NCBI RefSeq assembly: GCF_038246755.1
Contig: NZ_CP134706.1
Coordinates: 6,203,501-6,267,500 of the forward strand
Direction of reading: 5' to 3'
DNA: 64,000 nucleotides
Origin: Micromonospora sp. FIMYZ51
GTDB taxonomy: Bacteria; Actinomycetota; Actinomycetes; Mycobacteriales; Micromonosporaceae
The translations under genes were made by a program, and so were the position numbers. Below are positions 14,252 to 23,300 of this stretch, in pieces. The stretch's first letter is position 1, and each line of letters begins with the position of its first letter. A model generated the notes under the pieces. That model saw only the letters and a program-made list of their open reading frames with translations. It did no database searches and was not told where the DNA came from.

Positions 14252-14871
14252 CCGAGCCCCCGGAGGAACTCGGCAGCGGCGCGGGCCGGATCGGCGGCAC
14301 TGGAGAGCGCGCCGACCACCGCCACCCCGTACGCCCCGGCGGCTCGCAGCGCCGGCACGTCCTGCGCCGTCACGCCGCCGATGGCGACCACCGGTACGTT
14401 TACCGCCCGCGCCACCGCCTGGACACCGCCCACGCCGATCGCCGGCGGCAGCCCGTCCTTCGTGGTGGTGGCGTGACAGGGACCCACGCCCAGGTAGCTC
14501 GCTCCGGCGTCGACCGCGGCGACGGCCGCCCCCGGTTCCCGCGCGGTCGCGCCGAGCACGGCGGTCGGGCCGAGTACCCGGCGGGCCGCCGCCACCGGCA
14601 GATCGTCGGCGCCGACGTGGCCGCCCGCCGCGCCCGCCGCCAGTGCCACGTGCAGACGGTCGTTGACCAGGCAGGTCACCCCGTACGGCGCGCAGAGCTC
14701 GACCACTCGCCGGGCCAGGTCGTACGCCTGCCGGTCGGTCGCGGTGTCCTCGACCCGAACCTGGACGACCAGCTCGGCGTGGGCCACCGGAAGCACGGCC
14801 CGCAGCACGGTCAGCGGATCGCGCCCGGGTCGGGTGTCGGTGACCAGATGCAGTCGTCCCAGGGACGGCAT
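14245..14871 (-). CDS. thiE: Thiamine-phosphate synthase ThiE
   Basis: ThiE joins HMP-PP to thiazole phosphate to give thiamine phosphate. The 208-residue protein starts at ATG 14871 with GGAGG upstream, directly after the TPP riboswitch. Family features are LVTDTRPGRD at the N-terminus, CLVNDRLHVALAAGA, GHVGADDLP (the HLGQxD-type diphosphate loop), LGVGPCHATTTKDG (GPxxxTxTK loop) and VVAIGGVTAQDV. It is the first gene of the thi operon. Its stop codon lies inside the paired repeat, overlapping the proposed thiO start by 7 nt. Confidence 0.95.
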
Positions 14872-14880
14872 GGCAACACT

Positions 14881-14967
14881 CCTCCCTGCGCCGGCATTAC
14901 CCGGATCAGGTTCGACGGTCGGGGGCTTCAGCCCCCCTCTCAGCCCGGTGCACCGGGCTCCCGTGGG
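14881..14967 (-). promoter_or_regulatory. TPP riboswitch (THI element)
   Basis: On the minus strand the conserved core is plain. GGGCTGAGAGG is followed by a GC-rich variable stem (GGGGGCTGAAGCCCCC), then the pyrophosphate-sensing part GAACCTGATCCGGGTAATGC and the closing GCAGGGAG. The last bases abut thiE's Shine-Dalgarno (GGAGG), ending 10 nt before the ATG. TPP binding would hide that site, so translational control of thiE, and by coupling the operon, is likely. Confidence 0.95.
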
Positions 14968-14980
14968 TTCGTTGGGTGAC

Positions 14981-15009
14981 ACCGTACGTCGTTTCGTCGG
15001 CTGCGCCAA
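14981..15009 (-). promoter_or_regulatory. Promoter of the thiamine operon
   Basis: Minus strand TTGGCG (15004-15009), 17-bp spacer, TACGGT (14981-14986). Transcription should begin near 14974, a few bases before the riboswitch's first paired strand, which is the expected geometry. Confidence 0.6.
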
Positions 15010-15134
15010 CCCCGTCCGGCCGGGCCGGCCGGACCGGGTCCAGCCGATGCGTCCCGGCTGTTCAGGGCTTCGCGACCGAAAGAAGACACCGATATACAGC
15101 GACTTACACCAATTTATAAAACGGCTCGTTACCC

Positions 15135-15143
15135 AAACGTTAC
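15135..15143. promoter_or_regulatory. AAACGTTAC motif upstream of the first secreted dehydrogenase
   Basis: AAACGTTAC lies 155 nt before the GTG start, in an AT-rich patch between the thi operon and this gene. The same nine bases occur upstream of the paralogous gene at 20142-20150. The central AACGTT is palindromic, like operators of LacI-type regulators; function is inferred. Confidence 0.35.
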
Positions 15144-15297
15144 AAGGGCGCGCCTTGCCCGAAACTGATCGACGTACGCAAATTGAATGATCGGATCGGC
15201 TTCTCGCGACCTCGCCGTCAGGTATGAGCGCTCGGACCGACGCGGAGTGACCACCGCCGCCCACTCCGACCTGCTGCCCTCGACAGAGGAGAACTCC

Positions 15298-18200
15298 GTG
15301 TCCCGACCCCGTCGTCGGCGAGCAACGCTCGCCCCAGTGACCGTGGCGCTACTCGCGCTCGTACTCGTCCTCACCGCCACGCCGGCCCAGGCCGCCAGCC
15401 CCGTGAGTCCTGTCCAGGCCGCCACCCCCGCCCAGGCGGTGAGCCCCGCCCAGGGCGCCAGCCGTACCGCCCCGGTCGCTGCGGCGGACGCGGAGCCGTA
15501 CTCCGTCCTGGTCTTCTCCAAGACCGCCGGGTTCCGGCACGACTCGATCCCCGCCGGCATCCGCGCGATCCAGCAACTCGGTACGGCGAACGGGTTCACC
15601 GTCGTCACCACCGAGGACGGTGCTGCCTTCACCGACGCCAACCTGGCCAGGTTCAAGGCGGTCATCTGGTTGTCGACCACGGGTGACGTGCTCAACGCCA
15701 GCCAGCAGACGGCCTTCGAGCGCTACGTGCGTGCCGGTGGCGGGTACGTCGGTGTGCACGCCGCCTCCGACACCGAATACGACTGGGCCTGGTACGGCCA
15801 ACTCGTCGGCGCCTACTTCAACAGCCACCCGGCCAACCAGACGGCCACGGTCAAGGTGGAGGACAGCACCCACGAGTCGACCCGGCACCTGCCGGACCGG
15901 TGGTCCCGCTACGACGAGTGGTACAACTTCCGCACCAACCCCCGGTCCCGTCAGGTGCAGGTGCTGGCCTCGCTCGACGAACGCTCCTACAACCCGGGCA
16001 GCGGCGCGATGGGGCACGACCACCCGATCGCCTGGTGCCAGAACTTCGACGGTGGCCGGTCCTGGTACACCGGTGGCGGGCACACCCAGGAATCCTTCGC
16101 CGACGCCGCCTTCCTCCAGCACCTGCTCGGTGGCATCCAGACCGCAGCCGGGGTGGTGCACGCGGACTGTGGCGCCGGCCGGGCCGCCAGCTTCGAGAAG
16201 GTGACGCTTGACAGCAACACCAGCAACCCGATGGAGCTGGACATAGCCGAGGACGGCCGGGTCTTCTACATCGAGCGCGACGGCCGGGTGCAGATCATCA
16301 AGCCGGACACCGGTCAGACCGTCACCGCGCTGCGGCTGAGTGTCTTCGCCGGCAACGAGGACGGTCTCCTCGGCATCCGGCTCGACCCGAACTTCGCCAG
16401 CAACGGGTGGATCTGGCTCTACTACGCCCCGAGCGCAGGCGGGTCTCGCAACCACCTGTCCCGGTTCACCGTCACCGGTGACACGATCAACCCGTCGAGC
16501 GAACGGGTCGTCCTAGAGGTGCCCACCCAGCGCAACACCTGCTGCCACATGGGCGGGACGATGGTCTTCGACTCCGCCGGCAACCTCTACCTGGCCACCG
16601 GTGACAACACCAGTCCCTTCGAGTCCAGCGGATACAGCCCGCTGGACGAGCGCTCCGGCCGGTCGGACTACGACGCGCAGCGGACCGCCGGCAACACCAA
16701 CGATCTGCGCGGGAAGGTGCTCCGGATCCGGCCTCAGGCGGACGGGACGTACACCATTCCGGAGGGGAACCTGTTCGCCCCGGGAACCGCCCGGACCCGG
16801 CCGGAGATCTACGCGATGGGCCTGCGCAACCCGTTCCGGATCGGCATCGACCCGGTCACCAACGTGCTCTACGTCGCCGACTACGGTCCGGACGCCACCA
16901 CCGCGAACGCGAACCGGGGCCCGGCGGGCCTGGTGGAGTGGAACATCGTCGACCGGCCCGGCAACTTCGGCTGGCCGTACTGCCACGGCAACAACCAGGC
17001 GTACAACGACTACCAGTTCCCCTCCGGCCCGAGCGGAGCGAAGTTCAACTGCGCCGCGCCGGTGAACAACTCGCCGAACAACACCGGCCTGACCAACCTG
17101 CCGGCGGCCATCGCGGCCACCGTCGACTACGGCTACAGCGGCGACGCCCGCTTCCCGGAGATCGGCGGCGGCGGGGCTCCCATGGCCGGCCCGGTCTACC
17201 GGTACGACCCGAACATCTCGTCCCGCCGGCAGTGGCCGGCGTACTTCGACGGCAAGGCGCTCTTCGGCGAGTGGAACCAGTCGCGGATGTACACCATGCA
17301 GGTCAGCCGGGACGGCAAGTCGCTCGTCGACATCAACCGCATCCTCGACCAGATGACCTTCGTCCGGCCGATGGACTTCGAGTTCGGCCCCGACGGCGCG
17401 ATGTACCTGATCGAGTGGGGCAGCGGCTTCGGCGGCAACAACGACAACTCCGGCGTCTACCGGATCGACTACACCGCCGGCGCCCGCGCCCCGATCGCGG
17501 TCGCCGCGGCCACCCCGACGTCGGGTGCTCCGCCGCTGGCCGTCACCTTCTCCAGCGCCGGCTCCCGCGACCCCGACGGCGGGACCCTCAGCTACGCCTG
17601 GACGTTCGGTGACGGCGGCACCTCCACCCAGGCCAACCCCACCCACACGTACACCCGGTCCGGCAGCTACACCGCACAGTTGCGGGTGACCAACCCGGCG
17701 GGCCGGAGCGCGGTGGCGAACGTGCCGATCACCGTGGGCAACACCGCACCGACCGTCACCATCGAGTTCCCGCCGGACGGTGGCTTCTTCGGCTGGGGTG
17801 ACCAGGTCGCCTACACGATCAAGGTGACCGACCCGGAGGACGGCACGATCGACTGCGACGACGTCGAACTCCAGGTGCTGCTCGGCCACGACGAACACGC
17901 CCACCCGCTGGAGCGGCACACCGGCTGCACCGGCACGGTGCAGACCCAGCTCGCCGACGGCCACGGCGCGGACGCGAACGTCTTCACCGTGCTTGAGGCG
18001 ACCTACACCGACCGGGGCGGAGCCGACGGGGCCGAGCCACAGACCGGCCGGGCGTTGAAGATCCTCCAGCCCAAGCGCAAGGAGGCCGAGTACTTCTCGG
18101 CCACCGGCCGGGTGGCGGGTGCCACCGGGGGTGGCACCGCAGGAGTGCAGCGGGAGACCACCGGTGACACCGCCGGTGGCGGGCAGAACATCAGCTTCAT

Positions 18201-20019
18201 CGAGGACGGCGACTGGTGGTCGGTCGATCCGGCCAGCCTGACCGGAATCACCTCGGTCCGGTTCCGGGTCGCCTCGGCCAACGCCGGTGGCCGGATCGAG
18301 GTCCGTGCCGGGGCCGCCGACGGGCCGCTGATCACCACCGCCACCGTGGCCGGCACCGGCGGGTGGCAGACGTACACCGACGTCACCGCGCAGATACCCA
18401 ACGGCGCCGCCGCCGAGGGCAAGCTGTTCTTCGTCGCCCGCGACCCGAACCGCGGCACCGGCACCCTGTTCAACGTCAACTGGATGGACTTCGTCGGCCC
18501 CGGGGTGAGTGGTAACGCTCCGCCGACGGTCACCGCCACCGCCACCCCGACCAGCGGGACCGCGCCACTGGCCGTGACCTTCACCGGTACGGCGACCGAC
18601 CCGGACGGGGACACCCCGCTGACGTACGCCTGGAACTTCGGCGACGGTGGCACCGCGACCACGCTCAACGCCGCCCACACGTACACCACGGCGGGCACCT
18701 ACACCGCCACCCTGACGGTCACCGACAGTCGGGGCGCGCGGGGTCAGGCCAGTGTGCAGATCCGGGTCGACGGGGCCGGCGGCAACCCCTGCCAGGGTGA
18801 GCCGGGACCGCAGCGGTCCGACGAGTTCACCGGCACCGCGCTTGATCGTCAGCGGTGGACGAGCGTGGTCCGGGACAGCCAGTCGTACTCGATCTCCGGG
18901 GGTGCGTTGCGCCTGCCTACCGGTGTGGGTGACCTGTACGGCACCCGCAACGACGCGACAAACCTGGTGCTCCAGCCCGCGCCCAGCGGCGCCTGGCAGG
19001 CGACCACCCGGCTCACCGTGCCGGTCCGGGCCGACTACCAGCAGGCCGGTCTGATCATCTACGGCAACGACGACAACTACGCCAAGTTGGATCTGGTCTA
19101 CGGTGGCAACCGGAAGGTCGAGTTCATCCGGGAGACCGCCGGCACCGCCCGCAACGAGGGAGCCGATGCCACCGCCGCGCCCACAGGTGACACCATCCAT
19201 CTGCGACTGACAAGCGACGGGACGAACCTGACCGCGGCCTATTCGACCGACGGGCAGACCTTCACCCCGGTCGGCCGGTCCGCCGCCCTGGCCGGGATCA
19301 CCAATCCCCGGATCGGTCTCTTCGCCCTCAACGGCGGCACCACCGCCCCGGTGGTGAACGCCGACTTCGACTGGTTCCGGATCACTCCGGAGACCTCGAC
19401 CGGTGGGGGCACCGCACCCTCGGACGAGTTCACCGGCAGCAGCCTGGAGACGTGCCGGTGGAACGCCATCGTGCGGGAGGACGCCACCCGGTACCGGGTG
19501 AGCGACGGCTCGCTGCGCATCGACGTGCCCAACGGTGACATCTACGGCACCGGCAACACCGGGCCGACGAACTTCATCCTCCAGAACAGCCCGGCCGGGA
19601 ACTGGACGATCCAGACCCGGGTCGACGGCAGCCTGCTCAACGAGCAGTACCAGCAGGCGGGTCTGCTGGTGTACGCCGACGACGACAACTACCTCAAGTT
19701 CGACTACGTCACGGACAACGCGGCCGGTCAGACGGTCTCGCGACGGATCGAGTTCCGCAGCGAGGTCGGCGGGGTGGTGCAGAGTACGCAGCCGCAGGCC
19801 ACCGGACTGACCCAGGGGATCTGGCACCTGCGCCTGTCCCGCAGCGGCAGCAGCTTCACCGCCGCGTACTCGGCGGACGGCACGAGCTGGACGACCCTGG
19901 GGACGTTGACCAGCACCGCGGTCGGTACGACCCCGAAGGTGGGGCTGTTCACCCTCGGCGCCAACCAGACCGCCTCGAAGACGGTCGCGTTCGACTACTT
20001 CCGGCTCACGCCTGGTTAG
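15298..20019 (+). CDS. Secreted multidomain ThuA / PQQ-type sugar dehydrogenase with PKD, CBM6-like and LamG-like modules
   Basis: The 1573-residue protein starts at GTG 15298 (GAGGAGA upstream); an in-frame extension to 15187 would bury the signal peptide. Domains in order: signal peptide 1-~33 ending PAQA; ThuA-like (trehalose utilisation) ~66-290 (SVLVFSKTAGFRHDSIPAGI); glucose/sorbosone dehydrogenase beta-propeller ~298-730 (EDGRVFYIERDGRVQIIKP, TCCHMGG, GLRNPFRIGI); PKD ~733-816; a linker with HDEHAHPLERHTGC; CBM6-like ~928-1068; second PKD ~1071-1160; two LamG/DUF1349-like modules ~1171-1366 and ~1375-1573. It is exported, and probably oxidises a sugar or polysaccharide end at a substrate surface held by the binding modules. 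The PQQ cofactor is inferred from family. It lies 298 nt before a close paralogue. Confidence 0.9.
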   Translation: MSRPRRRRATLAPVTVALLALVLVLTATPAQAASPVSPVQAATPAQAVSPAQGASRTAPVAAADAEPYSVLVFSKTAGFRHDSIPAGIRAIQQLGTANGFTVVTTEDGAAFTDANLARFKAVIWLSTTGDVLNASQQTAFERYVRAGGGYVGVHAASDTEYDWAWYGQLVGAYFNSHPANQTATVKVEDSTHESTRHLPDRWSRYDEWYNFRTNPRSRQVQVLASLDERSYNPGSGAMGHDHPIAWCQNFDGGRSWYTGGGHTQESFADAAFLQHLLGGIQTAAGVVHADCGAGRAASFEKVTLDSNTSNPMELDIAEDGRVFYIERDGRVQIIKPDTGQTVTALRLSVFAGNEDGLLGIRLDPNFASNGWIWLYYAPSAGGSRNHLSRFTVTGDTINPSSERVVLEVPTQRNTCCHMGGTMVFDSAGNLYLATGDNTSPFESSGYSPLDERSGRSDYDAQRTAGNTNDLRGKVLRIRPQADGTYTIPEGNLFAPGTARTRPEIYAMGLRNPFRIGIDPVTNVLYVADYGPDATTANANRGPAGLVEWNIVDRPGNFGWPYCHGNNQAYNDYQFPSGPSGAKFNCAAPVNNSPNNTGLTNLPAAIAATVDYGYSGDARFPEIGGGGAPMAGPVYRYDPNISSRRQWPAYFDGKALFGEWNQSRMYTMQVSRDGKSLVDINRILDQMTFVRPMDFEFGPDGAMYLIEWGSGFGGNNDNSGVYRIDYTAGARAPIAVAAATPTSGAPPLAVTFSSAGSRDPDGGTLSYAWTFGDGGTSTQANPTHTYTRSGSYTAQLRVTNPAGRSAVANVPITVGNTAPTVTIEFPPDGGFFGWGDQVAYTIKVTDPEDGTIDCDDVELQVLLGHDEHAHPLERHTGCTGTVQTQLADGHGADANVFTVLEATYTDRGGADGAEPQTGRALKILQPKRKEAEYFSATGRVAGATGGGTAGVQRETTGDTAGGGQNISFIEDGDWWSVDPASLTGITSVRFRVASANAGGRIEVRAGAADGPLITTATVAGTGGWQTYTDVTAQIPNGAAAEGKLFFVARDPNRGTGTLFNVNWMDFVGPGVSGNAPPTVTATATPTSGTAPLAVTFTGTATDPDGDTPLTYAWNFGDGGTATTLNAAHTYTTAGTYTATLTVTDSRGARGQASVQIRVDGAGGNPCQGEPGPQRSDEFTGTALDRQRWTSVVRDSQSYSISGGALRLPTGVGDLYGTRNDATNLVLQPAPSGAWQATTRLTVPVRADYQQAGLIIYGNDDNYAKLDLVYGGNRKVEFIRETAGTARNEGADATAAPTGDTIHLRLTSDGTNLTAAYSTDGQTFTPVGRSAALAGITNPRIGLFALNGGTTAPVVNADFDWFRITPETSTGGGTAPSDEFTGSSLETCRWNAIVREDATRYRVSDGSLRIDVPNGDIYGTGNTGPTNFILQNSPAGNWTIQTRVDGSLLNEQYQQAGLLVYADDDNYLKFDYVTDNAAGQTVSRRIEFRSEVGGVVQSTQPQATGLTQGIWHLRLSRSGSSFTAAYSADGTSWTTLGTLTSTAVGTTPKVGLFTLGANQTASKTVAFDYFRLTPG

Positions 20020-20042
20020 CGAGCCGACCGCAGCCGATCCAT

Positions 20043-20084
20043 CGATGCCGGCCTGTGCTTTCCGCGAGGCGCAGGCCGGCATCG
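20043..20084 (+). terminator. Terminator-like hairpin after the first secreted dehydrogenase
   Basis: CGATGCCGGCCTG (20043-20055) pairs with CAGGCCGGCATCG (20072-20084). It lies 23 nt past the stop codon and has no T tract. It makes the two paralogues separate transcription units. Confidence 0.7.
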
Positions 20085-20141
20085 CCGTGGCGGGCGCGGC
20101 GTTTTGGGTGGACTCTAGGCGAATGTCGCTCGTAGTTATTG

Positions 20142-20150
20142 AAACGTTAC
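20142..20150. promoter_or_regulatory. AAACGTTAC motif upstream of the second secreted dehydrogenase
   Basis: Same nine bases as at 15135-15143, here 168 nt before the ATG start and in a comparable AT-rich patch. It is a candidate shared operator for co-regulating the pair. Confidence 0.35.
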
Positions 20151-20317
20151 CTATCGACACCTTGCCATGAATGGATTCAGCGGAATTAATTTGTTCAGCG
20201 ATTCGACATAATGCCGGAACGGATGCCCTGGCAAGGTGTCCGTCCCGGTCCACCTGGGACGGTCTTCGGCGAGCCGGCCCCCGCGACCCCATGTCCAGTA
20301 AGGACAAAGGAGACCGG

Positions 20318-23300
20318 ATGTCTCGACCACGCCGTGCCCGCGTACCAATCACCGCCACCCTGCTCAGCCTCGGACTCGCCGTGACCATGGTCGCCGGCGG
20401 GCCTGCGCAGGCCGCCCCCGCGCCGCAGACCGTTCCGGTCGCGCAGGCCGCGACCCAGGCGACAAAGACCCCCGCAGCGAAGACCACAGCCGCACCGGAG
20501 GCCGCGGCTGCCGAGCCCTTCTCGGTGCTCGTCTTCTCCAAGACCGCCGGTTTCCGGCACGACTCGATCCCGACCGGCATCGCCGCCATCCAGCAACTCG
20601 GCGCGGCGCACGGGTTCACCGTCGACACCACCGAGGACGGCGCGGCCTTCACCGACGCCAACCTCGCCCGCTACCAGGCGGTGATCTGGCTCTCCACCAC
20701 AGGTGACGTGCTCAACGCCGAGCAGCAGGCCGCGTTCGAGCGCTACATCCAGGCGGGCGGCGGATACGCGGGTGTGCACGCCGCCTCCGACACCGAGTAC
20801 AGCTGGGAGTGGTATGGCGGCCTGGTGGGCGCCTACTTCGCCAGCCACCCGGCCAACCAGACGGCCACGGTGAAGGTGGAGGACCCGGCGCACGAGTCCA
20901 CCGCCCACCTGCCGGACCGCTGGTCCCGGTACGACGAGTGGTACAACTACCGCGCCAACCCGCGCGGCACGGTGCACGTGCTGGCCACCCTCGACGAGAC
21001 CAGCTACTCCCCCGGCACCGGCGCGATGGGCCACGACCACCCGATCGCCTGGTGCCAGGACTACGACGGCGGCCGGTCCTGGTACACCGGTGGCGGGCAC
21101 ACCCGCGAGTCGTACGCCGAGCCGGAGTTCCTTCAGCACCTGCTCGGCGGCATCCAGACCGCCGCCGGAGTGGCCCCCGCCGACTGCGGCGCCACGCTCG
21201 ACGCGAGCTTCGAGAAGGTGACGCTGGACAGCAACACCAGCAACCCGATGGAGCTGGACGTCGCCGAGGACGGCCGGGTCTTCTACATCGAGCGCGACGG
21301 CCGGGTGCAGATCATCAAGCCGGACACCGGCAACACGGTCACCGCCGTCAGCCTGGACGTCTTCACCGGCAACGAGGACGGCCTGATCGGCATCCGGCTC
21401 GACCCGGACTTCGCCACAAACAACTGGGTGTACCTGTACTACGCGCCCAGCGGCGGCGGGCCGCGCAACTACCTGTCCCGGTTCACGGTGACCGGTGACA
21501 GCATCGACAAGGCCAGCGAGAAGGTCGTCCTCCAGGTCGACACGCAGCGCAACACCTGCTGCCACGCGGGCGGCACGATGACCTTCGACTCCGCCGGCAA
21601 CCTCTACCTGGCCACCGGGGACAACACCAACCCGTTCTCGTCCGACGCGTACACCCCGATCGACGAGCGGCCCGGCCGCGCCGACTACGACGCGCAGCGT
21701 ACCTCCGGCAACACCAACGACCTGCGGGGCAAGGTGATCCGGATCCACCCGGAGGACGACGGGACGTACACCATCCCGGCGGGCAACCTCTTCCCGCCGG
21801 GTACCGAGAAGACCCGTCCCGAGATCTACGCGATGGGCTTCCGTAACCCGTTCCGGATCGGCATCGACCTGGCCACCGACGTGCTCTACGTGGCCGACTA
21901 CGGGCCGGACGCCGGCTCGGCCAACCCGAACCGCGGCCCCGAGGGCCTGGTGGAGTGGAACATCGTCGACCGGCCCGGCAACTTCGGCTGGCCGTACTGC
22001 CACGGCAACAACCAGGCGTACAACGACTACCAGTTCCCCTCCGGCCCGTCCGGCGCGAAGTTCGACTGCCAGAACCTGGTGAACGACTCGCCAAACAACA
22101 CCGGCCTGACCAACCTGCCGCCGGCCATCCCGGCCACCGTCGACTACGGCTACGCCGCCAACCCGCGCTTCCCGGAGATCGGTGGCGGCGGCGCGCCGAT
22201 GGGCGGCCCGGTCTACCGGTACGACGCCGACCTCGACTCCGACCGCAAGTGGCCGGCCTACTACGACGGCAAGGCGCTCTTCGGCGAGTGGAACCAGTCG
22301 CGGATGTACACCATGCAGGTCAGCCAGGACGGCAAGTCCCTGGTGGACATCAACCGCCTGCTGGCGGGCATGAACTTCATCCGGCCGATGGACTTCGAGT
22401 TCGGCCCCGACGGCGCGATGTACCTGATCGAGTGGGGCAGCGGCTTCGGCGGCAACAACGACAACTCCGGGGTCTACCGGATCGACTACATCGCCGGTGA
22501 CCGGTCGCCGATCGCGGTGGCCTCCGCCGAGCCGACCTCCGGGCCGGCACCGCTCACCGTCGAGTTCTCCAGCGCCGGTTCCCGCGACCCGGACGGCGGG
22601 ACGCTCAGCTACGCCTGGACGTTCGGTGACGGCGAGAGTTCCGACGCGGCCAACCCCACCCACACGTACGCCGAGGCGGGCAACTACAACGCCCAGCTCA
22701 CCGTGACCAACCCGAAGGGGCGGACCGCGGTGGCGAACGTGCGCGTCACGGTCGGCAACACCGCGCCGACGGTCACCATCGAGTTCCCGCCGGACGGCGG
22801 CTTCTTCGACTGGGGTGACCAGGTCAAGTACACGATCAAGGTGACCGACCCGGAGGACGGGGAGGTCGACTGCGACGACGTCCAGCTCCAGGTCCTGCTC
22901 GGCCACGACGAGCACGCCCACCCGCTGGAGCAGCACACCGGCTGCACCGGTGTGGTGCAGACGCAGCTCGCCGCCGGCCACGGCGCCGAGGCGAACGTCT
23001 TCACCGTCCTGGAGGCCAGCTACACCGACCAGGGCGGGGTCGGCGGCGCCGAGCCGCTTACCGGCCGGTCGTTGCAGATCCTCCAGCCCAAGCGGAAGCA
23101 GGCCGAGTACTACTCCGCCACCGGACGGGCCGCCGGCAGCACCGGCGGCGGTGACCCCGGCGTGGGCAAGGAGACCACCTCCGACAGCGCCGGCGGTGGA
23201 CAGAACATCGGCTTCATCGAGGACGGCGACTGGTGGTCGGTGGAGCCGGCCAGCCTGACCGGCATCGACGCCATCCGGTTCCGGGTCGCCTCGGAGACCT

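Noticed and set aside
20291..20317. Earlier ATG at 20291 or the start at 20171 for the second dehydrogenase
   Set aside because: Only ATG 20318 has a proper AAAGGAGA site and leads straight into a signal peptide that matches its paralogue.
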